Counted from the stretch's first letter, positions 1-10,877 are shown. The stretch is 64,000 nt of DNA from Dromiciops gliroides (GCF_019393635.1 NC_057861.1:734898232-734962231); one strand, 5' to 3'. Notes: generated by a model not told the origin, from the sequence alone. Numbers and translations: made by a program.

Positions 1-690
1 AGAGTTCTCAGTGCATTCACTGGAACACTGGAATTCCACAGGCATGAAAATGAGAAGGCCTGTAGACCTAGTTTAATGTACAAAGAAAGGCCTTCAGGTA
101 GAGAGAATGAAAAGGAAACAGAATGCATCATTGTAGGGGCTCGTGCTTTGCTGCCTCTTTGGTTATTTTAGGGATACTCTCATCCCATTCTGTTTCAGAC
201 ACAGAATGTCTCAGTGAGCATGGATGCTCTGGTACACATTATTCGTGGGTGATCCACAGTCGGCCCTGTGGATTTCACTGCACAGGCCTGGAGGCAGCAG
301 ACCGGAGCTAACCATAGACACAGGACCCCTTGTTGAATGTATTATTTTGGAGCTGCCAATTTCTCTGCTCAACTTAGAAGTCTGGAGTCAGGAACAGCTG
401 AAATGTCAGCAGCAACGAAGGCGGTGCAAGGCACTTGGGACCCAAGGAAGAGTGCTGTCTGATGGGCAGAGATATAACTAGTAATTTTGGCCTATGAGGA
501 AGCAGCATGAGACAGGGCTGCTACAAATGACCCCAAAAGCTGCCCTCAAATGAACTTTTTCAAGGACATGGTTTTGCAGGTGTAGGGAAGGGACTGGAGA
601 GAGGCTTCTGGTCAAGATTTATTCCTCAGAGAGTCAGACTTTGTGAGTCTGCATTCAAAAATAATTCAATACAGTTCAATTTGAGGCAGG
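1..690. other. unassigned upstream DNA
   Basis: No repeat family, exon or RNA gene recognised. Short overlapping open frames near 123-481 lack any family resemblance and have no splice or promoter context. Confidence 0.4.
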
Positions 691-825
691 CATGGGTCGA
701 GTGACTTGTCCAAGGTCACACAGCTATTACGTATCTGAGGCCAGATTTGAATTCAAGTCTTCCTGACTCTTTGCCCAGATGGCTATCCACTCTGAGATCT
801 AGTTGCCTTTTCAGAGTGGGAAAGG
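691..825 (-). repeat. MIR/THER1-type SINE fragment
   Basis: Reverse-orientation CORE-SINE hallmarks in order: GTGACTTGTCCAAGGTCACACAG, then a degenerate B-box complement (GATTTGAATTC), then TCTTCCTGACTC and a TATCCACT block. Confidence 0.7.
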
Positions 826-1184
826 AAGGCAGGATTGAGGAAAGATGAATGAAGGGATTAGGGTTAGATGAGGAAGGAAGAAGCAGGAGAATACATAATG
901 AGAAGGAACTTTCTTGGGGTGTAGCCCCTGAGGGGAAGAAATGGACCATCTGGTAGCTTCCTATTTTTACTAATTATTCTTGCTGACTGGGGACTAAAAT
1001 TAGTTGTTTCTACCTATTCAAGGAGTGCAAGTGTTGTTAATGTCCTTTAAATTTTGACACCTTGGAACAGAACCCCAGCTGCCCCAATCCTTGTTAGAAC
1101 TTTGCTGCTGGGTATGGTTTGACACAATTTGTGAACTATCAAAGGGCTTCCAGTTATGTTGAAAAGACAGGATACATTTGCAAT
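826..1184. other. purine-rich unassigned DNA
   Basis: 826-950 is strongly G/A-rich on the + strand (runs such as GGAAGGAAGAAGCAGGAG). The remainder shows no recognised family. Confidence 0.35.
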
Positions 1185-1219
1185 GTGTGATGTTGTGTGT
1201 GTGTGTGTGTGTGTGTGTG
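1185..1219. repeat. (TG)n microsatellite
   Basis: Nearly pure TG dinucleotide run, about 14 units in the uninterrupted part. Confidence 0.95.
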
Positions 1220-2053
1220 CTTGCATGTATATTACAGGGGGGCAAGAATAGATATCACTAGTATCTCTTTCCCCTACCCTTCTCCAAGGGAGACATTAAT
1301 TTTTGCCAGAAGTCAAGCAGAAGGCTAGAGCCAGATGCTGCCCACTGTTTTCCTCAGAGAGAAAAGGTACCAGGCTAGAATTGTATCTATCTGCTCCCTT
1401 ACATATTGTTAGTCTAGAGAAAGTAACTTCTCAATCTGCTCTTTCTTATGGGGAAGTAGGCCCTCAAGCTTTATGTCCAAGGCTTGACTTTCTTCTCAAC
1501 AAATACCAGTTCCACAATAAACATATACATAACCAGTAGCAAGGAAACCCGTTTATGCAAGTCAATAGCAAAATAGAATTCAGAGAATTATACACATGAG
1601 GCAATGCCAATTGAAAGAACTTTCCCATTGGGAGGGAGGTAACTCAGTTCAACCAAGAGAACAAGCACCAGATCACAGCCAAAGGAAAATTCCATGAAGT
1701 CACTATTGTAGCAAGCTGGCAATGGGGACACAATCTAACTTCTACACATTGACTTCTTCCCTGAGAAGCTTTGAAGAAAGGCTGGCATCCCATGAATCTT
1801 CTTCCCACTAGAAGTACCTGAAGAGACCAAATCTCTCTTTTCTCCTACTTTTACCAACTCTTCCCTGCTTGGCACACAGATCTCCAGCATTGATATTGAC
1901 CAATGAAGAAAGAGTCCCATACCAGTGGGCTTTGGGGATAACATTAGCCAAATATTGAATGCATATGTTACCTCACAAGGTCAGGTCACAGCTAAAAAGT
2001 ACCTGTTGAGTGGTATAGACTGTAAGGGCCACAAAAGTCAAGAGGAAGAAAAA
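1220..2053. other. unassigned DNA
   Basis: About 830 bases with ordinary composition and no family I recognise. It could include old LTR or LINE material that cannot be identified by eye. Confidence 0.35.
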
Positions 2054-2244
2054 ACCCTGATATTCATTAAGTTTTGTTTGTTTGGGGTTTTTTTGTGAGG
2101 CATTCGGGCTTAAGTGACTTGCCCAGGATCACACAGCTAGTAAGTGTTGTGTCTGAGGCTGGATTTGAACTGAGGTCTTCCTGAATCCAGGGCCGGTGCT
2201 CTATCCACTGTGCCACCTAGCTGCCTTGACCCTGGTATTCATTA
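2054..2244 (-). mobile_element. WSINE1-like SINE with 16-bp TSD
   Basis: Body 2070-2228 in reverse orientation, reading from the T-rich tail to CCACTGTGCCACCTAGCTGCC. Flanked by accctgatattcatta (2054-2069) and accctggtattcatta (2229-2244), a 16-bp target-site duplication with one mismatch. Confidence 0.92.
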
Positions 2245-2556
2245 TACTACTAACCTAGGGTCCATGTGGTAATAAATAAAAGTTTTATAACTGGGTACTT
2301 TGGAAACTTCCAATAATATTATTCTGATGGGCAATCTACGTTATATTGAATTTATCCTATGCTGAGGAAAGTGGCTGAAGTTCCATTTTACACATAGTTT
2401 TCAAATATTAATTTAACTAATTTAAATAAAAATAAAAAATAAAGACATCTGGAAGTGTCCATTGTTATGATTATTAACTAGTTTACTTTAACATAATATT
2501 TAATTCCCTGATGTCAGGATGTCCCAGAGTTATTATCTTTTAAAATTCTTTTTTAA

Positions 2557-2841
2557 GAAGAATGTGGTGGCATATGGCTGCCCTCCCTGCTTCTGGGAAG
2601 CTGAGGCTGGTAGATCCCTGAAGTTCAAGAGTTTGGCACTGAAGTAGGACCAAAGCCAATCTGGAGTTCTCACTAAGTCTGCCACTAAAATGATGAGTCC
2701 CCATGACTCCTAAGCTGCCTAAGGAGGGGCAAAATGGGTCAGGTCAGAGAAAACAGAGCAGGTTCAAACTTCCATGAAGGGATCAGGTCCATGAGTAGCT
2801 GCTACATTTCTGCTCTGGACAAGATAGGGAGATCTAGTCTT
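2557..2841 (+). pseudogene. 7SL (SRP) RNA pseudogene, near full length
   Basis: Successive blocks match the order of mammalian 7SL RNA: GTGGTGGCATATGGCTG near the 5' end, GGGAAGCTGAGGCTGG, CACTAAGTCTG, CTAAGCTGCCTAAGGAGGGG, GGAGCAGGT-like ACAGAGCAGGTTCAAAC, TGAGTAGCTGCTACATTTCTGCTCTGGAC, and GATCTAGTCT at the 3' end. 7SL RNA is the scaffold of the signal recognition particle that directs secretory proteins to the ER. The copy has many substitutions throughout (for example GGTGACCTCCCGGGAGC is unrecognisable), so it should not form a working SRP RNA. It spans the central S domain as well as both Alu-domain ends, so it is not an Alu-type element. Most likely it is a retrotransposed pseudogene mobilised by L1. 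No clear A tail or TSD remains. Confidence 0.85.
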
Positions 2842-3370
2842 ACAATGATTGATTTTATGAATATTTTTTATTAAATGGGGGCTCCCATCTAAAATTTATT
2901 GTCCACAAATATTAATATTTATTGATGCTATTTTAATAGTATGAGGTGGGCAAATCCTTAATCAATTATAATCTCCCCAACCCACATGTAAGTAAAAGAT
3001 GTAAAGGGTAGGAAACAGAAAAAATGGGAGATAGGGGTACATCACGTTTGGATTTAGGTCAAATTAGAAGGTTGTATGAGGAGGCCCCTTTCAGACTTGG
3101 AAGAGCCCATTTACACCTTATAGAAGACATCAGATCATGGCAAGGGAGGACCCATTGTTATAGGGCTGATGATTGGCAAAGACAGTGGACTTGTTCATAC
3201 CTTTTCCTCTGCTGATACTCTGACATGGATGAACAAGAGGGATCGAGAATTTAAAACTAGAAAAGCTTTCCATGTAACACAGCCATCAACACATGGAGTG
3301 AAGTTGTGAAGAGACCCAGCCGTGGAGGAAGAATTAAATCTTTAAATCTTCTCTTCATTTTTTGTTCTCT
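2842..3370. other. AT-rich unassigned DNA
   Basis: 2850-2960 is AT-rich with ATTTATT and AATATTAATATT motifs. 3024-3215 contains a 63-codon open frame with no recognisable similarity. No exon evidence. Confidence 0.35.
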
Positions 3371-3539
3371 TGTACTTCTTTTTAATTTTTTTTTTGCAGG
3401 TCAGTGAGGGTTAAGTGACTTGCCCAGGGTCACACAGCTAGTAAATGTCAAGTGTCTGAGGCCAGATTTCAACTCAAGTCCTCCTGAATCTAGGGCCAGT
3501 CCTTTATCCACTGTGCCACCTAGCTTCCCTGTGCTTCTT
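3371..3539 (-). mobile_element. WSINE1-like SINE with TSD
   Basis: Body 3381-3529. Flanks are tgtacttctt (3371-3380) and tgtgcttctt (3530-3539). Poly-T tail precedes GCAGGTCAGTGAGGGTTAAG. Confidence 0.88.
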
Positions 3540-4216
3540 GAAGATGGCATCTTAAGCACATGGCAATGTCCTATGGAACAGTAATCTAGCTATAGGGTCA
3601 TGTTGGATTCAGCTGGTGAGGAGAGACAATGAGTCCAACTTGTTGAGTTGGGATTCTGCTCAGAAGGTGGTGAGACCCAGAAACAAGACTCTTGCTATTC
3701 CCAGGGTATGAGTTCTAACTCTTTCTGAAAGTGTGTAACTAGCCTAGATGGAGACTTTCACTTAGCCCAAAACTAGAGATAGTAGAGACCATGGTCAAGC
3801 CTCAGACCCCTATAAAACAATGCAAGGACATCATAAGAAGCCATCAGGGATCCTGGGAGGGCCTGGAGTGTAATTGCCACATGTGTTCTATATTTTTCTG
3901 CCTCCGTGCTGGTAAACTCTATGTGCTACTGATGCCCTGTGTATTTTTTTTTATCTGTTGTGCCCTGGGTTTATGGGGGAAATGTTCTGTTGATATAGTT
4001 CTTACTGGGCCATTTCCGTACATGTCTTTGCTTTGAACTAATTGTTTCCTCTGCCTTACTGGAGATCAAGGTAAATATCACTGGGGGCTTTTGAGCAATG
4101 ATTTTAGCTATGAAGTCCTACAGAGTACCCTAAACCTGGAATCATGTGCTTAGGGAGACCCAACCAGGAAATTAAAAGTTAGAGGGAAGAACAGTAAGGG
4201 AGTGCTGTATGTCTTT
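3540..4216. other. unassigned DNA, possibly LTR-like
   Basis: No SINE or LINE signature. A CTATAAAA motif at about 3810 and T-rich downstream sequence are faintly LTR-like, but no TG...CA boundaries or TSD were found. Confidence 0.25.
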
Positions 4217-4230
4217 AAAAAATAATCAGG

Positions 4231-4395
4231 GGGCGGCTAGGTGGCACAGTGGATAGAGCACTGGCCACGGAATCAGGAAGACCTGAGTTCAAATCTGGCC
4301 TCAGACACTTAAGACTTACTAGCTGTATGACCCTGGGCAAGTCACTTAACCCCAATTGCCTCACCAAAATATATAATATTATATATATATATATA
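4231..4395 (+). mobile_element. WSINE1-like SINE, AT-rich tail
   Basis: Begins GGGCGGCTAGGTGGCACAG, with B-box GTTCAAATCTGG. Ends in an (AT)n-expanded tail at 4367-4395. AATCAGG occurs just before and again just after, consistent with a short TSD. Confidence 0.88.
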
Positions 4396-4410
4396 AATCA
4401 GGGGCAGGGA

Positions 4411-4553
4411 GGGGGCAGCTAGATGGCATAGTAACTAAAGCTCTGGCTCTGAATTCAGGAAGATCTGACTTCAAATCCAACCTCAGACACTTGACACTAG
4501 CTGTGTGACCTTGAGCAAGTCATTTAACCCTTGTTGTCTCGCCCCCCCAAAAA
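4411..4553 (+). mobile_element. WSINE1-like SINE, diverged
   Basis: Second copy in direct orientation 15 bases after the previous one. Diverged A and B boxes (GATGGCATAGTAACTAAAG, CTTCAAATCC). Short A tail. Confidence 0.85.
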
Positions 4554-4599
4554 AATCTGGGACAAGATGAATGACTCCCAGGGGAGAAAGCTCCAGGGT

Positions 4600-4735
4600 A
4601 GTGGATAAAATCAATTGACAGAGACTTATTTCTATATGACAGTCACTATGGTAGGCACTAGGAACGTAAACAAGATAGTCCCCAACCTCAAGGAACTTAA
4701 ATTCTCCTGGATTCAGTAGATATGCAAAGAGAAAG
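4600..4735 (-). repeat. L2 LINE 3' end fragment
   Basis: Reverse-orientation L2 3' blocks: CACTATGGTAGGCACTAGGAA, then CCTCAAGGAACTTAAATTCT. Diverged, so old. Confidence 0.6.
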
Positions 4736-4771
4736 GCCTTTCCTTTGGATGAAATGTCGAGAAGATGTGAG

Positions 4772-4955
4772 CATAATTACTTTTCTTTTTCTTTTTTTTT
4801 TTTAAAAGTAAGGCAATTGGGGTTAAGTGACTTGCCCAGGGTCACACAGCTAGTAAGTGTTAAGTGTCTGAGGCCAGATTTGAACTTAGGTACTCCTGAA
4901 TCCAGGGCTGGTGCTCTATCCACTGTGCCATCTAGCTACCCCATAATTATTTTTC
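4772..4955 (-). mobile_element. WSINE1-like SINE with 14-bp TSD
   Basis: Body 4786-4941. TSD cataattacttttc (4772-4785) and cataattatttttc (4942-4955), one mismatch. Confidence 0.92.
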
Positions 4956-5235
4956 AAAGTGGGTCAACCATGGAAGAGATCTATGTCTTAAGACATTTTC
5001 TCTAGTGGGTGATTATGGAAGGCAAGCAGCCAGCAGTAGGTATTTCTAGAAATCCAGAATGATAGAGGGCCATTACCCTCTGCAAACTCCAGATACAGTG
5101 GAGAATAATGATACCTGGAGACAAGGCTAGACCTACTGGAAATATAGACACATACATGACATTTCTAATCCACCCATTGCAACTTACCTTGGCAAAAACA
5201 TCTTTGATAAAGAGCATTTTTTGGGTGGTTCGAAA

Positions 5236-5480
5236 ATCTGATGAAATCAGTCAGTCAATACGAGTTTACTAAGTGCCTACTGTGTGCCAGGGTCTAGGGC
5301 TATGACGAAAGAAAAAAATAGTATCCACCCTCATGGGGCTCACAATTTAATGGGGGAAGACAACGTGCAAACAACTGGGTACGAAAAAAAGACATATAGA
5401 AGAAATTGGTGATAATCTCAGAAGGGAGGCACTAGCATCATGAGATAGCAGGAAAGGCTTCTATAGAAGTTGGCTTTTCA
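5236..5480 (-). repeat. L2 LINE 3' end fragment
   Basis: Blocks in L2-reverse order: CTAAGTGCCTACTGTGTGCCAG, CTCATGGGGCTCACAATTTAATGGGGG, AGGAAAGGCTTC. Longer and better preserved than the 4600 copy. Confidence 0.65.
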
Positions 5481-5489
5481 TCAGTAGAT

Positions 5490-5875
5490 GGAAATCCCAA
5501 TTCCTAGCATGAAAACTGCCTCCACCAATTCAAATATATGGAATTTATGGTCTTGAAGAATTGCCTAAAGCACTGAGAGATTAAAAAGGATCAGGCACAT
5601 CAATTGACAAGAAAATAGCTTTCATAAATATTTTATTTATTAAATGTATCTATTTGTTAGTAATGAATTTAAATGATTATTTTTAACAATTTAATAAATT
5701 AATTATAAGCTATTATTGGCAAAGCTTGGTCCTTCAAAGTATTCTTATATTCTGGTCCTTTTTTAACTGACTTGTCCTTGGTCACTCCCACAGTTACAGG
5801 AAGACCATGAATTGAGATCTTCTCATATCCAAAGCTGGTCCTTCATCCACTAAGCCATGCTCCCTCATAATGGAG
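5490..5875 (-). repeat. CORE-type SINE split by AT-rich insert
   Basis: 5490-5600 matches the distinctive 3' half also seen at 34,085, 35,380 and 57,320 (GGTCTTGAAGAATTGCCTAAAGCACTGAGAG). 5760-5875 carries the tRNA-side half (GACTTGTCCTTGGTCAC to CATCCACTAAGCCATGCTCCCTC). The AT-rich stretch 5615-5745 separates them. Confidence 0.6.
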
Positions 5876-6808
5876 ATTTACATTCCAATATTCACCTGGC
5901 AATCATTTTACAGATTCAAGGCAATCACATATTCCTCTGTTCAGATCCAGCAACCTGCAAAGTTGATGATGTATAGACTCCTCTCTTAAAAGACCAGTAT
6001 TTCTGAGAGCATCGCAGGGGCCATGGAGTAAAAGACCCAGCTCAGAGTCTTGGCTCCACTGACCCCAGCTGAAAACGATATTGGAAGATTTGGTTCATTT
6101 TAAAACTGAGCTCCAATTGTGTTTTACAACAGTCTTAAATTGTACATACCCCATACATGACAGAGAAAAGGGGCCATCTGGTTCTTTTTGGCTCAGAAGA
6201 AGAGAACAAGAAGAAGAAAGTCAGCTTTAATATTTATGAGGCCAGATTCTGAGCTGAAGAGGAAATAAAGTACATGTACCTGACAAAGCAACCCCAAAGA
6301 TGCCAGCCCCATGGACACATGTGTGATCCTCAGGTGAGCGGCTGGAAGTTTTCTCATCAGTGTTGCCTTTGTCAGTTTCCATTGGTCAGGGGCCAGTTGT
6401 TCACTCTGAAGATGCTTTGGGGCTCCTTGGAACACCACCATCTCCAAAGAATCAAAGGTGTGAGTGACTCAAAGGGTGATGGAAAGACATATGGTAGGTT
6501 GGGTGTGAGTCGGCTTTAGCATATTTCCAAGGATGATTCACACAGAAGAAAGGATATCATCCAGGAGTCATATGATCAGAAAAGGACAAGTAGCAAGAAT
6601 GAAGTATAACAGATAAATGGCCACTGAAACATCTAGAAGAAGGCCATTGCTTTCGTAGATGCTCTAAGGAGGGTCTAATGAAGAACATGCAGAAGAATTA
6701 CATAGGAAGAATAGATGTGGGTTGGTTGTGATAGCACCAATGCAGGGAAATCCATGGAAGCATTGATGGAGTCCAGTTAGATTTCTGCTCAGGAAAATGT
6801 GGAACTGT
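5876..6808. other. unassigned DNA
   Basis: About 930 bases with no recognised repeat. Open frames on both strands at 6193-6519 overlap each other and show no family features. Confidence 0.35.
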
Positions 6809-6811
6809 CAC

Positions 6812-6965
6812 AGATTCAATGCAATCCAATGCAATTCAATTCAACCAGCATTTATTAAGCACTGACTATGCTCCAGGTAGCCTGTTAGGCACTGAGGATG
6901 CAAAGAAAAAAAAATAAACAGCCCCTTCTCTGAGGAGCTTATGTTCTATTGGGGGAAAACCACAC
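6812..6965 (-). repeat. L2 LINE 3' end fragment
   Basis: CAGCATTTATTAAGCACTGACTATG, GTTAGGCACTGAGGATGCAAAG, then GAGGAGCTTATGTTCTATTGGGGG. Confidence 0.7.
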
Positions 6966-6971
6966 AAAGAG

Positions 6972-7112
6972 GGGTTAAGGAACTGTACCTCCAGTTTCAT
7001 TGGCAAGTGACTTGACCAGGGTCACAGAAAAGTTTGCATCAGAGGAAAGACTTGAAGCCAGTTCTTCTTGGATTGGAGGCTAGTTCTCTACCATGAGTGC
7101 CTCTCAACCTGC
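6972..7112 (-). repeat. MIR-type SINE fragment
   Basis: GCAAGTGACTTGACCAGGGTCAC followed by GACTTGAAGCCAGTTCTTC and a degraded CTACCATGAGTGCCTCTC end. Confidence 0.6.
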
Positions 7113-7570
7113 ACAAAGAAAGTTGAATACAAAACATATAAACAATTGCTGAAATTTCAAATGGAGCTACAGAGAAGTTGGTTGTCACACTCTTGAAAAG
7201 GAAGGGGAATGCTGATTTCTCAGTGTTTGAACAAGATGTGGAAGAGGGGAAGGTGGTGTTTGGTAACAGGAGAGGAATTACTGAATTCCTGGTTCCTGTA
7301 TGATGATCAAGGCAGAAGACGTGGAATCCAGGAGGGGCCCCAACTGGTTATACAGAGGGGATATGTATTTGAGATCCCCTCCCTCCAATCTTCAACCAGG
7401 GGAAGTTCTGCCCCAGGACTCACTATGATGATGAAAAGGTTATCTCAGTTGGGGACAGGAAAGGATGGGGGACTCAGATTCCTAGGATCAAAGGCAGAAA
7501 GACTTAGTCCTCTGTCTCATCTCACCTATTTATTTTTCTTCCCAGGCATGGGGATTAATCATAACTAAAA
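7113..7570. other. unassigned DNA with 119-codon open frame
   Basis: Holds an open frame on the + strand at 7209-7568. It has no recognisable domain, ends inside the adjacent SINE, and has no promoter or splice context. Probably chance. Confidence 0.3.
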
Positions 7571-7571
7571 T

Positions 7572-7770
7572 TTGTACAGCTCTCTAAAGTTTGTGAAACA
7601 CTTTCCATAACGTTTTTTCATTTGAGTCTCACAATTATCCTTTGAGACAATTTTATTCTCCTTATTTTAAAGATGAGAAAATTGAGGTTCATTCTAGTTA
7701 AGTGAATATCCCATGGCCAGAAAGCCAATAAAGGCAACATGTGAACCTAGGTTATTGAATGACAGAATGA
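7572..7770 (-). repeat. THER1/MIR-type SINE
   Basis: CTCTCTAAAGTTTGTGAAACACTTTCC, then TTTTAAAGATGAGAAAATTGAGG and a degraded tRNA-side end. Confidence 0.7.
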
Positions 7771-7804
7771 ATGCTCTTCTTGCTACACAGACATATCTGT
7801 AGGA

Positions 7805-7902
7805 TTGTGGGAGTACTTCCTTTGGGCCTCAGTTTCCTAATCTGCAAAATGAAAGGGTTGGATCTCTGAGCTCTCTTTCCTGTTATAAACCTGTGATCCT
7901 GT
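7805..7902 (+). repeat. MIR-type SINE 3' fragment
   Basis: GGGCCTCAGTTTCCTAATCTGC then AAAATGAAAGGGTTGGATCTC and TGTGATCCTGTG, in forward MIR order. Confidence 0.7.
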
Positions 7903-8849
7903 GGCTAAGGGAATTTGGAGGCGGGGTGCAGCGGAGTAAAGGAAGACAGAGGGGAGGAGACAAACAGAAAGGAGAGGGAGAGATGAAAGAGGAGCTTCTC
8001 AAAGTTTCTCCAGCTGGTATCTATCTGGCAGTGCTGTTTTATCAGGATGTTATACCGGGTTCAACTTATTTTTGGCTCGGAGTCTGAAAGAACCTCATGC
8101 CTCTATGAATACTGCAGGTATGAGAAGCCAGTTGGTTGAAACCTTGAAATCCAAATCCAGTTGGAGCTGTTCCCGAGATATTAAATATGTTTCTCTATTG
8201 GAAAATTCACCCAATTCTGGTGCTTTGAAGTCAGTCGCTTTGTTTGGCCTCACTGTGGGCCAGGTGTAGAGTGGGGAAGGAACATCAGGGTTGCTCCTTG
8301 GAACTGAAGAAACTCCCTTCCATTCTCCCACCAGGTGGGTTTGATTAACCTCTGCATAAGAATGCTCAGAAACCCTAATGAAGAGCTTATATTGGGACTA
8401 GGCACCAACGTAGTCCCATAAGACTTCTTAGCCAAAGCTAAGCCAGGGTAGGGGAGCTAGGGATCTGCAGCATACTTTGGCTCTTTATTGAGAAGATGGA
8501 GACTCTCAGAGTGAGCTTTCTAATTTCCCTATATCCATGCCTCAAAATTTCAGTGTCGTCACCCATTCTCTGCTCCTTGCAAAGACCCCCTGATGTTGTT
8601 TCTTCTTGTCTCTTCTAGAATCTTGTTCCATTGATCATTCTCTCTCTCATCCTGATTCCTTTTTTCCACTGCCTTGCTCTGCCTACAAAAATACTTAGAT
8701 TTCTCCTGTCCTGAAAAAAGAAAACCAAAACAAACAAAACCACTTCCCCTGACCCTACTAAAACTCTTTCCTTGTATTCACTGTTCAATATATACAAACA
8801 AAAGTTTACATTTGCTGCCTTCCCTCCCTCCTTACTAGCCAACTCACTT
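7903..8849. other. unassigned DNA
   Basis: Purine-rich at 7915-7995. 8072-8440 has no repeat signature and overlapping meaningless frames. 8570-8849 is T/C-rich and may be the start of the old L1 copy that follows. Confidence 0.3.
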
Positions 8850-8931
8850 CTCTTTATTTATTTATTTATTCACTTATTTATTTGTTTGTTTGTCTGTTTA
8901 TTTATTTATTTATTTATTTATTTGCTTTTGC
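8850..8931. repeat. (TTTA)n microsatellite
   Basis: TTTA tetranucleotides interrupted by TTTG and CTTA variants. Confidence 0.9.
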
Positions 8932-8945
8932 ATAATGTTTATTTA

Positions 8946-9113
8946 AAATTAATATATCCTGGGGGCAGCTAGACAGTGCAGTGGATAAAGCACTGGCCCT
9001 GGATTCAGGAGGACCTGAGTTCAAATTCAGCCTCAGACACTTGACACTAGCTGTGTGACCTTGAGCAAGTTACTTACTCCTCATTGCCCCCCCTCCCCAA
9101 ATTAATATATCCT
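8946..9113 (+). mobile_element. WSINE1-like SINE with 15-bp TSD
   Basis: Body 8961-9098 between perfect copies of aaattaatatatcct (8946-8960 and 9099-9113). The body ends CATTGCCCCCCCTCCCC with almost no A tail of its own. It sits inside the T-rich part of an older L1 copy. Confidence 0.93.
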
Positions 9114-9640
9114 TTCTACTCTCTGTCTTTTAGAGCCTTGGACAAAAAATAAAAAAGAGGGGGGAAAAAGAACCGTTTTTAAAAATCCAAGCAACCTATC
9201 AACCAAGTCAATATTACATACAGTGTTACATAGCCCCCTCACCAAGGCAATGAGTGGAGGGAGGTTCATTCTCATATCTTTTCTTCAAGACTACATTTGG
9301 TTATTATACTTTCATTGCATTCAGTTTTATTCTATGTTATGATGGTGGTAGGTCTTTCCACATCCATTGTTGGAGTCATTGTATATATTTTTTACCTGGT
9401 TCTGCTTATATTACTTAGCATCAGTTTGTGTTTTCTCATGCTTCTTTGTATTCATTATATTCATTATTGCTTATTGTAAAGCAATAGCCCATTACATTAA
9501 TTTATTACAATGTGTTTACTTATATTTCCTCAATATAAGAGTATCTACTTTGTTTCTAATTCTTTGTCACTACAAAATGTGTTACTATAAATATTTCAGT
9601 ACATATGAGACCTTTTTTAAAAAAAAATCACTCAACTTAC
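9114..9640 (-). repeat. old L1 3' end
   Basis: Reverse-orientation blocks shared with the L1 ends at 24,814 and 25,964: CTGGTTCTGCTTATATTAC, GCATCAGTTTGTG, a CATTATATTCATTATTGC block, CCATTACATTAATTT, CTACTTTGTTTCTAATTCTTTG, TATAAATATTTCAGTACATATG. Much more diverged than those two, so an older family. Confidence 0.65.
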
Positions 9641-9744
9641 TTCTTAGCTAGCTTCCAAACCCATCAAACTATTGAAACAGTTTGGCTTACATCTCTTCCT
9701 CTTTATTGAAATGAGTCTCTCCAAGTTTAAATAGACAAACCTAA

Positions 9745-9945
9745 CATCCTTTTAGTAAACAGAGCACTGGTCTTGTAGTCATGAGGTCCCAGATTCCAAT
9801 CCCACCTTACACACTTGCTAGTTGTGTGGTCCTTGGCAAGCCACTCAATTTCACTTCGACTCAGTTTCCTCATCTGTAAAATGAGAGGTTGGACTAGATA
9901 GATGGCTTTAAGATTTCTTCCAAGTCATAATTTGTGATTCAATGA
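9745..9945 (+). repeat. MIR-type SINE
   Basis: Nearly complete: CAGAGCACTGGTCTTGTAGTC, GCTAGTTGTGTGGTCCTTGGCAAG, CTCAGTTTCCTCATCTG, GGTTGGACTAGATAGATGGC. Confidence 0.8.
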
Positions 9946-9984
9946 TGACCATTCCCGACCTTTCCAAGGCTTTTGACATGTTGT

Positions 9985-10078
9985 CTCCCTTTTTGCCTGT
10001 CTTTGTGTCCACAATGACACAATGCCTGACCTACAGTGAGCATCTAACAAATGCTTGTTTACTTACTGACTGATTGTT
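9985..10078 (+). repeat. L2 3' terminus
   Basis: Forward L2 end: ACAATGCCTGACCTACAGTGAGC then AACAAATGCTTGTTTACTTACTGAC. Confidence 0.6.
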
Positions 10079-10130
10079 GATAATTTCTTTCTTGTGGGTA
10101 ATTTGTATTTCTTGGTATTGTTGGTTACTG

Positions 10131-10137
10131 TTCTCTC

Positions 10138-10185
<48 letters not shown>

Positions 10186-10186
10186 A
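10131..10186. repeat. (CT)n microsatellite
   Basis: CT repeats with two TTT interruptions. Confidence 0.95.
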
Positions 10187-10254
10187 GTTCTCCTTCTCCT
10201 TCTTTCATTCCACATGCAACAAACATTTATTAAGCAACTACTAGATGCCCTTTC

Positions 10255-10640
10255 TTCCAACCCCTTTTCTGGTCATGGTGCCTCCATCCTCAGTCACCTG
10301 GGCTTAAAACTTTGTCATCACCTTTGACTCATATCTTTCCATTGTCCCACATATCCAATTAGTTGTTCTATCGCTAATGATTTTTTCTAATAATTTTCTA
10401 TCTCTATTCTATCTCTAATAATGTCCCCACCTGTTCATTTCTTTCTACTCCCATTGTGGACACTCTAATTCATTGCTCTTCATCTAGTCTGTAGTGATAG
10501 CCTCCTAATTGGTCTCCCTGCCTCTAGGCTTTTCCTTTACCAATCCATCCCTCACCTTGCAGTTAAAGTAATCTCACTAATGAACAGATCTGGTTATATT
10601 TTAAGAATATAACTCATCCCTTGAGGATATAATATGAAGT
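10255..10640 (+). repeat. L2 LINE fragment (3' coding/UTR part)
   Basis: Forward L2 blocks: CCTTTGACTCATATCTTTCC, CACATATCCAATTAGTTG, GTAGTGATAGCCTCCTAATTGGTCTCCCTGCCTC, CAATCCATCCCTCACCTTGCAG, GTAATCTCACTAATGAACAGATCTGG. No open frame survives. Confidence 0.75.
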
Positions 10641-10707
10641 TAGAAATTTCAATTGTTTTAGGTTGTTACAGAGAAATGAACAAAAACAAGTGGGAGAATG
10701 GATTATG

Positions 10708-10782
10708 ATGTGTGTATGTATATATATATATCTATATCTATATGTGTGTGTGTGTGTGTAAGAGAGAAAGAGAGAGAGAGGT
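10708..10782. repeat. compound TG/TA/GA simple repeat
   Basis: TGTGTATG, then (TA)n, (TG)n, then AGAGAGAAAGAGAGAG. Confidence 0.9.
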
Positions 10783-10877
10783 GGGATATGCTACTTAAGA
10801 AATGGGAAAATTAAGAGCTTGGAAGTTGAAAAAAATAATAGCAAAAATTTACATAGCATCTTAAGGTTTGCAAAGCA

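Noticed and set aside
4231..4340. tRNA-like A and B boxes suggesting tRNA genes
   Set aside because: They belong to SINE heads. No cloverleaf with paired acceptor stem and anticodon loop is formed, and the element continues into a CORE/tail region.
7209..7568. 119-codon plus-strand frame
   Set aside because: No recognisable family; it runs into a SINE at its 3' end and lies upstream of the promoter without its own promoter features.
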